Position numbers and translations under genes: made by a program | Source: Neurospora intermedia | Lineage: Eukaryota > Ascomycota > Sordariomycetes > Sordariales > Sordariaceae | Direction of reading: 5' to 3' | NCBI GenBank assembly: GCA_037102815.1 | Contig: BTPP01000002.1 | Location: forward strand, 1,178,001 to 1,242,000 | DNA: 64,000 nt | In this document: positions 22,801 to 33,299 of the stretch, piece after piece | Numbering within the stretch: the first letter of the stretch is position 1 | Layout of the letters: each line of letters opens with the position of its first letter | The notes under the pieces: generated by a model | Databases searched by the model: none | Told to the model about the DNA's origin: nothing | What the model saw: the letters and a program-made list of their open reading frames with translations, nothing else

Positions 22801-23500
22801 TTTTACCCTATAATTAATACTAGGGCAGTACGGGTTCACTTTATTGGCCTCCAACTACTTCTATACGTAGAGTAAATTGTATATATTAGTAGGAATCCTC
22901 CTCTTTAATTCCTCGTTAGTAAAATCGACCTTAAGTTTAAAAGCCTTCTCTACGTTTTATAGGCTAATAGCAAATATTATTACTTCTACTATTTCTCTAC
23001 TATTTTCTTTCTTAATCCAGTTTAATATAATTATAAAGGTAGTAGTTAAATAGTAAACGGCTTCTTTAATCTCTATTATACGAAGGGAAGACCCTTCGGG
23101 CGTATATCCTAAATATAAAATTTAATATCTAACTACTCTATCCTAGAATCTATATTTATACAGGACCGAGTAGGCTTTTATTATAGTCAATTACAACTTT
23201 CCTAATATTATAGGGAACTCCAATTTAAGGACTATATAAACGTAGATAATTAACTTGTAGCTATAAATATCTACCTTAAAATAAATAATACCCTTAATTT
23301 CTATACCTTCTATTTTAGCGGAGGCGCCTCTGATTTATCTTCGGGGAATTAGAATTATTAGAATCTTTAACTTTTCAATTACTTTCTTACTAATTATAAT
23401 ATAGTACTAATAACCTTTATTAATAAAGGTATAGAATTAATCTTTATTATTAATAGTAATAGGGATTTTAGTAACGTCTATTTCTATAGGACTTAGGAAG
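19850..23500 (-). pseudogene. Gypsy-1 pol: protease, RT, RNase H, integrase, chromodomain
   Basis: Minus-strand domains in order. Reverse transcriptase begins near 22854 (MPLPYGLLYN, then KGFIRASNSSA), with YIDD now read as YINN near 22300. RNase H follows around 21900-21550. Integrase (about 21060-20450) has a DFYWP start after the zinc region, an IDFI block and a TDGGLEY block. A GDKVWLNFKNFRTER module lies near 20260-20210. A chromodomain-like segment (GRREALVKQVR, about 19980-19850) would target heterochromatin. Catalytic Asp codons in RT are mutated and stops lie at former Gln/Trp codons, so the protein is dead. The protease boundary (about 23500-22950) is by position only. Confidence 0.8.
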
Positions 23501-23559
23501 TTCGAAACTCCCGCCTCCTTACTTAGTACTCCTATCTACTCTTATACCCAGCTTTATAT

Positions 23560-24560
23560 AAGAACTATTCTTTTCCCGACCCCTCCGAGGAAAAATCTTT
23601 AATATCTTCTAATAATAGGTCGATATAAAACTTAGTAGCTTTAATACTAATTCTATTAGAACGCTAGACCGGTCTATATATATAACTATTAATTATATAT
23701 CTATTAGTACTATAATATAAATAAAGTCCAGCTAAATACTATTTATTATATTCTTCCTAAAAGATTTATTTAGTACGCTTCGCGTCCTTACTATAGCTCT
23801 CATTTTTAATCTTAATAGCGCTTATTATTATTAATATATTACTATTAATATCCTTCGAAAGTAAATCTACAGTTCATTCTCATTAGAGGAAAAACCTCTA
23901 ATAGCAATTAGCGGCCCCCTTATTACTTCCACTAAATTTATAGAAGGTTCGACTCGCTTCGAACCTCTAAGCAATCTCTTTTAAATCTTCTATATATTAA
24001 TTATAAATTTTAGGTATATAAACCGAAATTAATTAATTATATAGAATATTAAATATAGAAGTATCTAATTAGACGAATTAGGATTCGTTCTTCTATATTA
24101 AACTTCCTACCTTCGTAAAATTCTTTTTAAAGACCGGGAAGAAATTAGTAAAATTCTAATTCTTATATTAGTAAATAGTTCGTAGGCGAATTAATACAAA
24201 CTATTTCTTATTTTTATTACCGAAAATTAATTCTAAATAATTAAATTAATTAATAGGACGGTAAGAATCGTCGGTATAACTATAACGCTAGAAAGCCTCT
24301 ACCTTAATTATTTTATCGTTAGGGAGCGTATTAAATAGTATTAATTATCCTAATTTATTATTAGAAATCGCTCTAATTACTTTCTCCTCCTCGTATATAA
24401 AGCGCAATTACATAAAGAATAAAGAGAAGGTCGAAGTAGACCCGTCTTACTTCGGCTATTTAATATTTTTATATTTAGTATTAAGAGTAGTAATAGGGGC
24501 GGCTTCTTAAATAGTACTAATTATAATACTAGGGGTAATAGTAATTATATAAATAGTCGT
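23560..24560 (-). pseudogene. Gypsy-1 gag region
   Basis: A minus-strand frame upstream of pol, between the 5' LTR and the protease. It is readable as a helical charged protein when TAG/TAA are taken as Gln. No intact zinc knuckle is visible. Assignment rests on position in a Ty3/gypsy element. Confidence 0.5.
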
Positions 24561-24799
24561 TTAAGGGTTGCTCTATATTCCTTAAATTATAAGCGGGGTA
24601 TTAACGGTAGTTTTAATAGTATTAATAAATATTATACTCGTAAAAATACTTCTAATAAAATTATTTCTCTCTCTTTATATACGCTAAACTTTAATTTATC
24701 GCACTTTTTCTTCTACGTTCGATATAGCGTACTATTACCCTTACTATTATAGCAGCGGTATATTTTAATCTATCGGTTCTATCGGTAGATAGAACCTAA

Positions 24800-25001
24800 T
24801 ATAACGGAGATAGTACGGTTAATACGGGTACTAGTTGTATAGTTTGATTAAAGTTCTATAAAGGAGGAAAAGATCTATCTGAAATGCGGATCCACCGGCG
24901 CAGAGGTTTTCACCGGGGCTGCGCGCTCTACGCCACTATAGCTAACGACAGCTCTGGTCTCAGAGACCAGAGTCCATGACCCGGGCGCTAGCCCCATGAC
25001 A
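24800..25001 (-). repeat. Gypsy-1 5' LTR
   Basis: 202 bp, less mutated than its partner. It contains a perfect palindrome at 24952-24972 (CTCTGGTCTC, one A, GAGACCAGAG). Just inside the element (about 24775-24796) is a second hairpin, GGTTCTATC with GATAGAACC around four bases, at the expected primer-binding position. Confidence 0.9.
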
Positions 25002-28000
25002 CTATCCTTATATAAGAAATATTAGAATACTAATAGAAATCGCTACTCTTTAAATTTATCGAAGTCGGACCCCCGGTAGGAAACCTAATTATAATTAGAG
25101 ATTATAATCTCTATTATCCTAATTAAAATTTAAAAAATAAAATTAGCCTAGGGACTATTCGCTTCCTTATATAGGTATAACGCTAGAGATTTAATTTACT
25201 TACCCCCTATAATAAGCCAATAAAGTTCAGGAATATAATATAAAGAGAGAGGAATAGGATAATCGATTATATATAATTATTACTTAGGGTTAAGGCCGAA
25301 TATTAAGGAGCGTAGAAATATAAATAAACCGGTTCGGACTATTACCCTTAGGAAATTTAAATTTAAATAGGAAAAAAAAATAAAAAAGTAGAAGAGGAAA
25401 GAGGATAGAATTAGAGTTTTATAAATATAATAAAAGTAAAGGAAGCGTTAGAGAAACGGATATCGGTCTTAGAAAAGATTAATATAATAGAGGATTTTAA
25501 GTTCGCCTTTCTTAAATTCGATAGGGAATTTATAAGTATTATAAAGGAATTCGTCCTATATTAAAAGAAAGGTCGAAGGAAGAAAGTAAATTAGTAGATA
25601 TTAGGATATAAAACGGTAATAAAAGAAGTATAGAAAATATATTAAGAGTAATTTAAATACCGGATAATATTAAATTAGAGGGATTTTATTGAAATTATAA
25701 TAAAAAAGAAGAAAATAATTATAAAAACCTAATAAACTATATAGTATAATAGTATCGCTAAAACTTTAAAGAATCCGAATTGACTTTAACTTTTAGAACG
25801 ATAGGCCCGAACCCGAAACTACCGATTAATAGACCCGCCTAAATTATTAGCCCTTTAAATTTATAAAGGGGTAATAAAAATTAGAAATTATAGTAGTAAA
25901 ATTAAAATCCTTACTAATTACTTCTTCTTAAAGGTAAAAATCCCTACGGACTACCTACTAAATTAGACCGAACTATTAAATAATATTAAATTAATAATTA
26001 TTAATAAATGAATTAATGAAGAGGATGTTTAGAATATACTCTCCCGAATAGCGTTTAATAAAGCCCCCGGGATTAATTAATATTTAAATAAATTTCTAAA
26101 ATTATATAAATCATTATTCCAGTAGATTATAGTATATTTAATATTAATTAACCTCCGGCTCGGACATTTCTTATAGCAATTTAAAAATATAAAAATAATT
26201 ATCTTTAAAAAACCTAAGAAAAACGCTATTTAATAAAGGCTAATAGGCGTATAAAAGTTAATATCGCTATTTAATAACGTAGGAAAAATCTTTAAAACGT
26301 TTATAATTAAAAAGTTTATATAAATAGCCGAAGAGTTTAACCTCCTACTAGAGGGCTAAATAAGTAACCGAATAGACTATTCAATAAAATTTATAATCCG
26401 GGTAATTACTAATATAGTATATACGGTTTAAAAACTTAGGGTTATAATATCCTTTATACTCCTAGATTTAAAAAGAGTATTTAATAGAATTAATTATAAA
26501 TAGCTTTTATATACCCTATAGGAAATATAATTCCTAATATAAATTATTTGGTAGGTAGCGAATTTTATTACTGGAAGAAGAAGCTCTCTCTTCTTTAATA
26601 ACGAAACTTCCCGCTTTTATATAATTATTATTAAACTACTATAAAACTCCCCTCTCTCCCCTATTTTATTTATTCTTTTTATTACCCTATTATATTAAAA
26701 GCTAATAATAATCCTAAATATAATTATAGTCGGTTTCGCTAATAATATTAATATTATAATAGTAGTCTATACTACTAAAGAAAATTGCCGGACGCTATAA
26801 GTAGTATAGGAAATATATTCGGAATAGGTAGGGGTAAGAGGTATAGAATTCGAAGTAATTAAAACGGAATTAATATACTTTATACGGACGAAGGTACTAA
26901 AGACGGAAACTCTCTAATTCGGGGAAGTAGTACTTTAATCGACGGAATTAATACGATTCTTAAGGGTTTAGCTAAACTATAAATTTAATTATAAAATTTA
27001 TACAAAAGCGGTAAAAAAGAAAATAATAATATAAATAAATATATTTATAAAATTAGTAATAAAAATATAGGGTTATTCCTTTATTCGGGTAAGGGAAATA
27101 TATATTAAATATATCCGCAACGTTATTATATACAGAGCCTTAGTATTCTACTAACTAATGAAAATCTATAAAAAACTTCGGGGGATAGTAATTAGGCTAG
27201 CGAAATATTAAATTAGATATTTGAAAATTATTGCTAGAGCGTATAAAGCTATACTACTATAAAATTTAGAAATAGAAACTTTTTATCCGTTATTCGACTT
27301 TTACTTTAATAAAAGGGTTTGGGCCTTTAAAGAAAGGCTCGCCCGGATAGACTAAGCCCGGTTTATCCGGGGGATTATAGCCTAAATCTCTAATTATATT
27401 TAAATATAACGAATTAGAAGTTAGCTACCTACTAATAAATTAGAGAGTAGTATAACTAAAGTTCGGTAAATTAAAATATAAGTACTAACAAAAAAATTAC
27501 TAGTAATAGTAGCCGGACCCCCCTCGGAGTTAGAGATTTAACCGTTACTATTATTATAAATTTTAAAACTAATAATTACCGACCGAAAAGAGTAGTTAAA
27601 GGATATAACAAATTAGGAATAAATATTATACTATAACTACTACCTAGTAATAATAATAGTAGAATTAGGGCAATAGTACAAATTCACTATCGCCGACCTT
27701 ATTTTTAAATTTAATAAAGAGGCTATTTAACGATATATAATTAGTATAAAAAAAAAGAAAGGGAAATACTAATAATTAAAAGAAAACGAAGAAGAACTAT
27801 ACCTATTAACTAAAGCGAAAAATTCCCTCCTTATTTAGGCTAGAACGGAAATTATCGGCCTCCGGGCCTTCCTCTACTAAAAGAAAGTACTAGGCATTTT
27901 AACTCCTATTTACACCTACAAATTCGAAAAAGAAATATTCGCCTATATTATCTTAAATTACTTTAATATAGATACTATCTTCTAATTAAACCTAGAAGTT

Positions 28001-28360
28001 TAACTATTAATAAAAGAAGAACTCTAAAAATACTTAAATAATAGAATTAAAACCGAAAGGATTCTATTATAAGTATTAAAATTAGAGAGGTTAAGAAAAT
28101 ACTATTTAGTAATTAAATTAGAGGAGGAGTAATATAAGGAAATTGTAAGGTATTCTTAGAAGGAAAATAGAATATTAATAATATTAAAATAATAGGACGG
28201 GAATAAAGAAGAAATATTTATACTAACTATAGGAATTATTTAAACTATAGCTATAGTAAAAACCGAAAAGTACTATTTAACGAACGTTTAATTATATTTA
28301 AGAAGCTATCTAAATAATTCTATTATACGAATTTAGTTCGTAGTAACTTTATAATACTAT
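25002..28360 (+). pseudogene. LINE B ORF2, continued after Gypsy-1
   Basis: The frame begins near 14770, is cut at 15210 by Gypsy-1 and resumes here. The reverse transcriptase core runs from about 26200 to 26760. The FADD box reads FANN near 26734, with both Asp codons lost by G-to-A change. The C-terminal region (27130-28360) is readable and contains a degenerate Cys/His module around 27905-27965 whose Cys and His have become Tyr. The frame is broken by RIP-type stops. Confidence 0.75.
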
Positions 28361-28679
28361 TAAATCTAATTATTATTTATAAGGGCGCAACCGGGAGTAT
28401 CGACGGCTATAGGGCTATTAGGAACGGAACTACTACTATTATTAAAGCCGGAAACTATATAAATAGGAGTAATATAACCGTTACCGTTAGATATAATACG
28501 TATAAGAATAATAGTACTACTATTAGAACCGAACGTAATTTAAACCGAATTTATAATACTACCGCCGGGTAAAGAAGGGATATAACTATAATAAATATCC
28601 TTTACTACTAATTCGTAGTAACCCTTCTACTACTATTTAGTAATACTATAACTTAAGGTACAAGGAAGACGCTTAAAAT

Positions 28680-29866
28680 CAATAAGAAGGCCGTTTTACT
28701 CTAAACGAATATATATATAATTAGAAAAATTATTAGTAATACGAACGAAAATATCCAAATTATAATTAAACCTATCCTAACTACCTAATACTATAATAAT
28801 AGTTACTACCTAAATAACGTTACGAATATTATAGAAATTGGTGGGGACGTTTAATATATACTTACCGGTAGTATAATTGTAAGTAGCGTTCTCTACGCTA
28901 TTAATTAGAAGTGTAGAAATTAAATAATAAAAAAGAAGAATAGAGAACGAAGGACCTACTAGTAAATAAAATAAAATAAACCCTATTAACGACGACCTTT
29001 TTAAAGGTATTAAAGGAATTAAACCTATTATTAGAGTGTAGGACGGAAATAAAATCCAAAGTATAGTAAAAGTAAGGAATTTTATAAATAACGCTAATTA
29101 AATTAATATAAAGATTGAAAAAAGAGGGGAAGAAATTATACCGGTTCTAAAGGGAATAACTACCGAAGAAATTACGAAGGGTATAAATAAGGAATATAAG
29201 TTCCAAGGGTATAACCGCGGGGAATATAGGGCTTAAGAATATAATAGGGGAGGAACCCTCTGTATTAAAAATTAAATCGATAGGGTTAGGATAATAATAG
29301 CCGGAGGAAGCTATCTTAATAGAAGTTACAATAGGGAAGGAGGAGGAGAAGGACTAGGAGGGGTACTATATAGGGGATTATATAAATAAAAGAAGGAGTC
29401 CTTATATTGATATAAATAGGAGTAGAACTATAGGGTAGGAAAGTAAATAATAAGGTAGAAGTATTTATAAATAGGGGAAGGAAGCGGAGAAATAGGGTAA
29501 TAGACGGGAAAATAGGATAGGGAAGTAAGGAGAAAGTAGAGGAGGGAATAGTAGGGAATAAAATAAAAAGGCGGCGAAGGAAGCGGTATACCGGGTTTAA
29601 TCCTATTCCTATTACTCCTATTATTCTAATATTAAAACGATATAATAGTAGAAAAAACGAAATTATATTCGCTATAGCGGTAGGTAAGAACTATTATAAT
29701 TATAAACAAAGTAGGAACGGCGTAGTAAACTACGGCCGAAACGGAGCTAGAGGTTTTCATCCGGAGACGCTTAACGTCTTACGGTTTTCCCTTCTAGAGA
29801 ATTAAAGAAGAACCTCATACCAATAAGGCGCTATAGTTTATAGTATAGGGAATAAGACTATATATA
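28680..29866 (+). other. LINE B 3' untranslated tail
   Basis: About 1.2 kb rich in purines on the plus strand, with no convincing frame. Its first 640 bp match 60473-61119, identifying that distant piece as the tail of copy A. It ends at the target-site duplication, with no long poly(A). Confidence 0.65.
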
Positions 29867-29880
29867 TATTATATATAGAG
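29867..29880 (+). repeat. Target-site duplication of LINE B (right)
   Basis: TATTATATATAGAG, identical to 13118-13131. LINE A sequence resumes directly after it, colinear with copy B at about 27147. Confidence 0.85.
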
Positions 29881-31412
29881 CTTTAATATTCTACTAACCG
29901 ATTAAAATTTATAGAAAACTTTAAGGGATAATAATTAGGCTAGCGAAATATTAGACTAAATATTTAAGAATTATCGCCGGAACGTATAAAGCTACACTAG
30001 TACGAAATTTAAAAATAGAAACCTTTTATCTACTATTTAACCTCTACTTTAATAAAAGGGTCTAGGCCTTTAAAGAAAGGTTCGCCCGGACGGATTAAGC
30101 CTAATTCGTCCAGGGGATTGTAATTTAAATCTCCAGCTATATTTAAATATAACGAATTAAAGGTTGGCTACCTAATAATAAATTAGAAAGCGGTATAATT
30201 AAAGTTCAATAAACTAAAACGTAAATATTAATAGAAAAGCTATTAATAATAATAATTAAACCCCCTTCGGAGTTAGGGATTTAGTTAGTACTATTATTAT
30301 AAATTCTAGAACTAATAACCGCTAATAGAAAGGAGTAGTTAAAGGATATAACGAATTAGGAATAAATATTATACTATAATTACTATTTAGCAACGGCGGT
30401 AGTAAAATTAAAGCGACAATACAAATTTACTATCGCCAACCTTACCCCTAAATTTAGCGGAGAGGTTATTTAATAATATATAGTCGGTACAAAGAAGAAG
30501 AAAGGAAGACGCCGATAATTAGAAGAAGACGAAGAAGAACTATACTTATTAATTAAAGTAAAAAATTCCCTCCTTATTTAAGCTAGAATAGAAATTATTA
30601 GCCTCCGGGCCTTCTTCTACCAGAGGAAAATACTAAACGTCCTAACCCCTATTTATACTTATAGGCTAAAAAAAGAGATATTCGCTTATATTATCCTAAA
30701 TTACTTTAATACGGATACTATTTTCTAATTAAACCCGGAAGTTTAACTATTAACGAAAGAAGAATTCTAAGAATATTTAGACAATAGAATTAAAACCGAA
30801 AGGATTCTATTATAAGTATTAAAGTTAGGGAAGTTAAAAGAATACTATTTAATAATCGAATTAAGGGAGGAATAATATAAAAAAATTGCAAAGTATTTTT
30901 AAAAGGAAAATAGAATATTAATAATATTAGAATAATAGGATAGGAACGAGGAGGAAATATTTATACTAATTATAAGAGTTATTTAAATTGCAATTATAAT
31001 AAGAACCGAAAAGTACTATTTAACGAATACTTAATTATACTTAAGAAACTATTCGAATAATTCTATTATACGAACCTAATTTGTAGTAACCTTATAACGT
31101 TATTAAATTTAATTATTACTTATAAGGGGGCGACCGGGAGTATCGACGGCTATAGGGCTACTAAGAATAGAACTATTACTATTATTAAAATTAGAAATTA
31201 TACGAGTAGGAATATTAAAATTACTACCGTCGGATATAATATATATAAAAGTAATAGTACTACTATTAAGACTAAATATAATCCGAACCGGGTTTATAGT
31301 ATTACCGCCGGGTAAGGAAGGAATATAACTATAGCGAATGTCCTTCGTATTTAATTAATAATAACCCTTCTACTATTATTTAGTAATATTATAATTTAAG
31401 GTACAAAAAAAC
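29881..31412 (+). mobile_element. LINE A, second piece (ORF2 C-terminal part)
   Basis: Homologous throughout to 27147-28670 of copy B, including the degenerate Cys/His module near 30640-30700. It is cut off at about 31412 by the 29-kb TIR element and continues at 60473, where the alignment to copy B resumes within about 2 bp. Confidence 0.85.
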
Positions 31413-31420
31413 ATAGCTAG

Positions 31421-31471
31421 GGGTACATAGAAGCCTACTTACCATCACATTACCATCTTAAGGCTGTAAAT
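31421..31471 (+). repeat. Left terminal inverted repeat of the 29-kb element
   Basis: GGGTACATAGAAGCCTACTT, then TTACCATC twice and AAGGCTGTAAAT. It aligns to the reverse complement of 60409-60458 with a few gaps and transitions. Further TTTACC/TTTACT motifs follow to 31565. Confidence 0.6.
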
Positions 31472-32395
31472 CGATTTTTACCATCAGATTACTGTTATAA
31501 GACTGTAAATAGTATTTTACCGTTGGTTCGCAATTTACTATCGGACAATAATTTACCGTAGGGCGCTATGATATACCAAGTCGTTTGAAAGGCCCAGAAA
31601 GAAAGTTATAATTATAGGGTTCTTACCCGTTTTACAGCGTTCACAATTGCACGTAGGGTACATCGATGTCAATTGCACGGTCGTATATCAATTGTACGGT
31701 CGTAAAGGCAGTCGCGACTTTTAGGTCTTGCCAATTGAAGACCGCTAAGTCAAAATACATTACTAAATATATTATCGCTAATATAAATAATAATAAGAAT
31801 ACGATAAAGTTAAAGACTAAGAGTATATTAAAGAATAATATAAAGGAGTATAAATCTACTTATTTATATAACTATAGTATCTATAACTATATAGTCAACC
31901 GTTAGCGCGCCTAAAAGTATCGCTAAATATTGTAACGCTAGATACGACGATGAATACTACAACGATAAATACGACGCTAAATGCTATATCGCTAAAAGTA
32001 TCGCTAAATATAGTAATAATTACGACGCTGAACGCTATATCGCTAATACTATTAATCTTATACAATAATAATATCGATAATTCTAATAATACTAAACTTC
32101 AGCCTATACTAAATATAGTAATAATTAAAGGTATAAGGACTTTATACTAACGTCTAGTATTTCCAATTCGAATATCGAAGATATAATAAGTATACTTTTA
32201 AACTCTATTGTAATAAGGGGTATACGAATATACCTAGGAATAGGGGGTATAATATTGATAATTATCGAGAATTATTAGCCTCGACTACTACTAATAGGCG
32301 GCAGCTATTTACACTTATTTCGGGGATTAGGAGGTGCCCCGCTAGAATCGTAGCGGCGGCTACCGACTTAGCGCTAACGCTCTTATTTAGATAGC
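31472..32395. other. 5' subterminal region with short repeats
   Basis: The first 250 bp keep CpA and TpG, so they are lightly RIP-mutated; decay then deepens. An open frame at 31666-31905 has no recognisable domain. A loose repeat of CGCTAAATA / TACGACG motifs runs from about 31918 to 32050. No gene is recognised. Confidence 0.45.
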
Positions 32396-32399
32396 CGAA

Positions 32400-33100
32400 T
32401 TGGAGTGTATTCGGGGTTTATATAATTATTTTAACTATAATTACCTCTACCTATACCTATACCTATTTAATAGTCTTATTAATAATTACACTAGGGGGCG
32501 CCGTACTGAGGGCTATAATACTAGGGACTATAATACTGGGGACTATAATACTGGGGACTATAATACTAGGGACTATAATACTGGGGACTATAATACTAAG
32601 GACTATAATGCTGAGGACTATACTGAGGATTATAATACTTAGGAGCGCTATAGTACTAAGGACTGTAGTGAGGATTATAGTACTAAGGACCACCCCTACC
32701 TATACTCTAGTAACCTTATTAAGAGGAATAGCCGCTATAATACTAACTGCGATTATAGTAACTACTATTATTATAACCATAGCTATAGTTATTATAGCCA
32801 CCTTGGGATCTATATCCCTGCCGCTAGTTATTATAATAATAGTTAACGTAGCTACCTTAGTAACTACAACTAGTTCTATCCTTATAGTAGCTACGGCTAC
32901 TACTACTACTACCCTCTATATTATTATCGGAATAATTTGGACTAAAAATATTATATTATTCCTCTACCGGTATAAATCGCTATCAATTAGCCATCGGATA
33001 GTTGTCGGTCCTACATAGAGGAGGCAATTTATCGACGAGGGTATCTTCGAAGTAATCTAAATTTAAGGCTCTAAATAAATTAATAATTAGAGTAACCTAT
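32400..33100 (+). pseudogene. Tyr/Asn/Asp-rich repeat protein relic
   Basis: The 15-bp tandem array codes for repeated DYNTG / DYNTR pentapeptides, and the same frame continues as a Tyr/Ser/Asn-rich low-complexity protein to about 33100 with RIP-type stops. The ATG at 32400 opens the 80-codon start. No family is recognised. It could be an RNA-binding or gag-like accessory protein of the host transposon. Confidence 0.4.
32511..32625 (+). repeat. 15-bp tandem repeat
   Basis: About seven copies of GGGACTATAATACTG with single-base changes (mainly A/G). The period is a multiple of three, so the peptide repeat stays in frame. Confidence 0.8.
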
Positions 33101-33299
33101 TCCAATAGTACATTAATAAATTGGTTACATTTAACGTCCTTATACTAAAGTACAAAGGGTAGGGATTTATATTTCTAGCGTATATCCTAGCGTAGATTCT
33201 TATCGGTAACCTATAATTTACTTAATTAGCGGTTTATATTTATAGCCCGTTCGGATTTAATAATATAAAGTTAGTAAGGACCTATATCCTATAGTTCCG

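Larger units (their letters stand above)
15211..25001 (-). mobile_element. Gypsy-1: Ty3/gypsy chromovirus-type retrotransposon
   Basis: Bounded by 202-bp LTRs (15211-15412 and 24800-25001) and the target duplication CTATC (15206-15210 and 25002-25006). LTR ends are TGTAAC...CATGACA on the plus strand. Coding order on the minus strand is gag, protease, reverse transcriptase, RNase H, integrase, chromodomain. The 3' LTR is the left one, with a polypurine tract beside it. It is interrupted near its 3' end by MULE-1. All frames are RIP-damaged. Confidence 0.92.
13132..29866 (+). mobile_element. LINE B (Tad1-like), full-length host of Gypsy-1
   Basis: A complete copy of the same LINE family, inserted in LINE A. 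It has 15 extra A-rich bases (13132-13146) before the shared start. Its own sequence is 13132-15210 plus 25007-29866, about 6.94 kb, with Gypsy-1 and one CTATC copy in between. ORF1, ORF2 and a 3' untranslated tail of about 1.2 kb (28680-29866) are present, all RIP-mutated. It is slightly less decayed than copy A, and the first 98 codons of its ORF1 are open. Confidence 0.85.

Noticed and set aside
32463-32693. Ile/Val/Leu-rich minus-strand open frame
   Set aside because: Shadow of the 15-bp tandem repeat read on the other strand.
32608-33018. 136-codon plus-strand hydrophobic frame
   Set aside because: Artefact of an AT-rich array lacking stops; the Tyr-rich reading continues the repeat frame and is more plausible.
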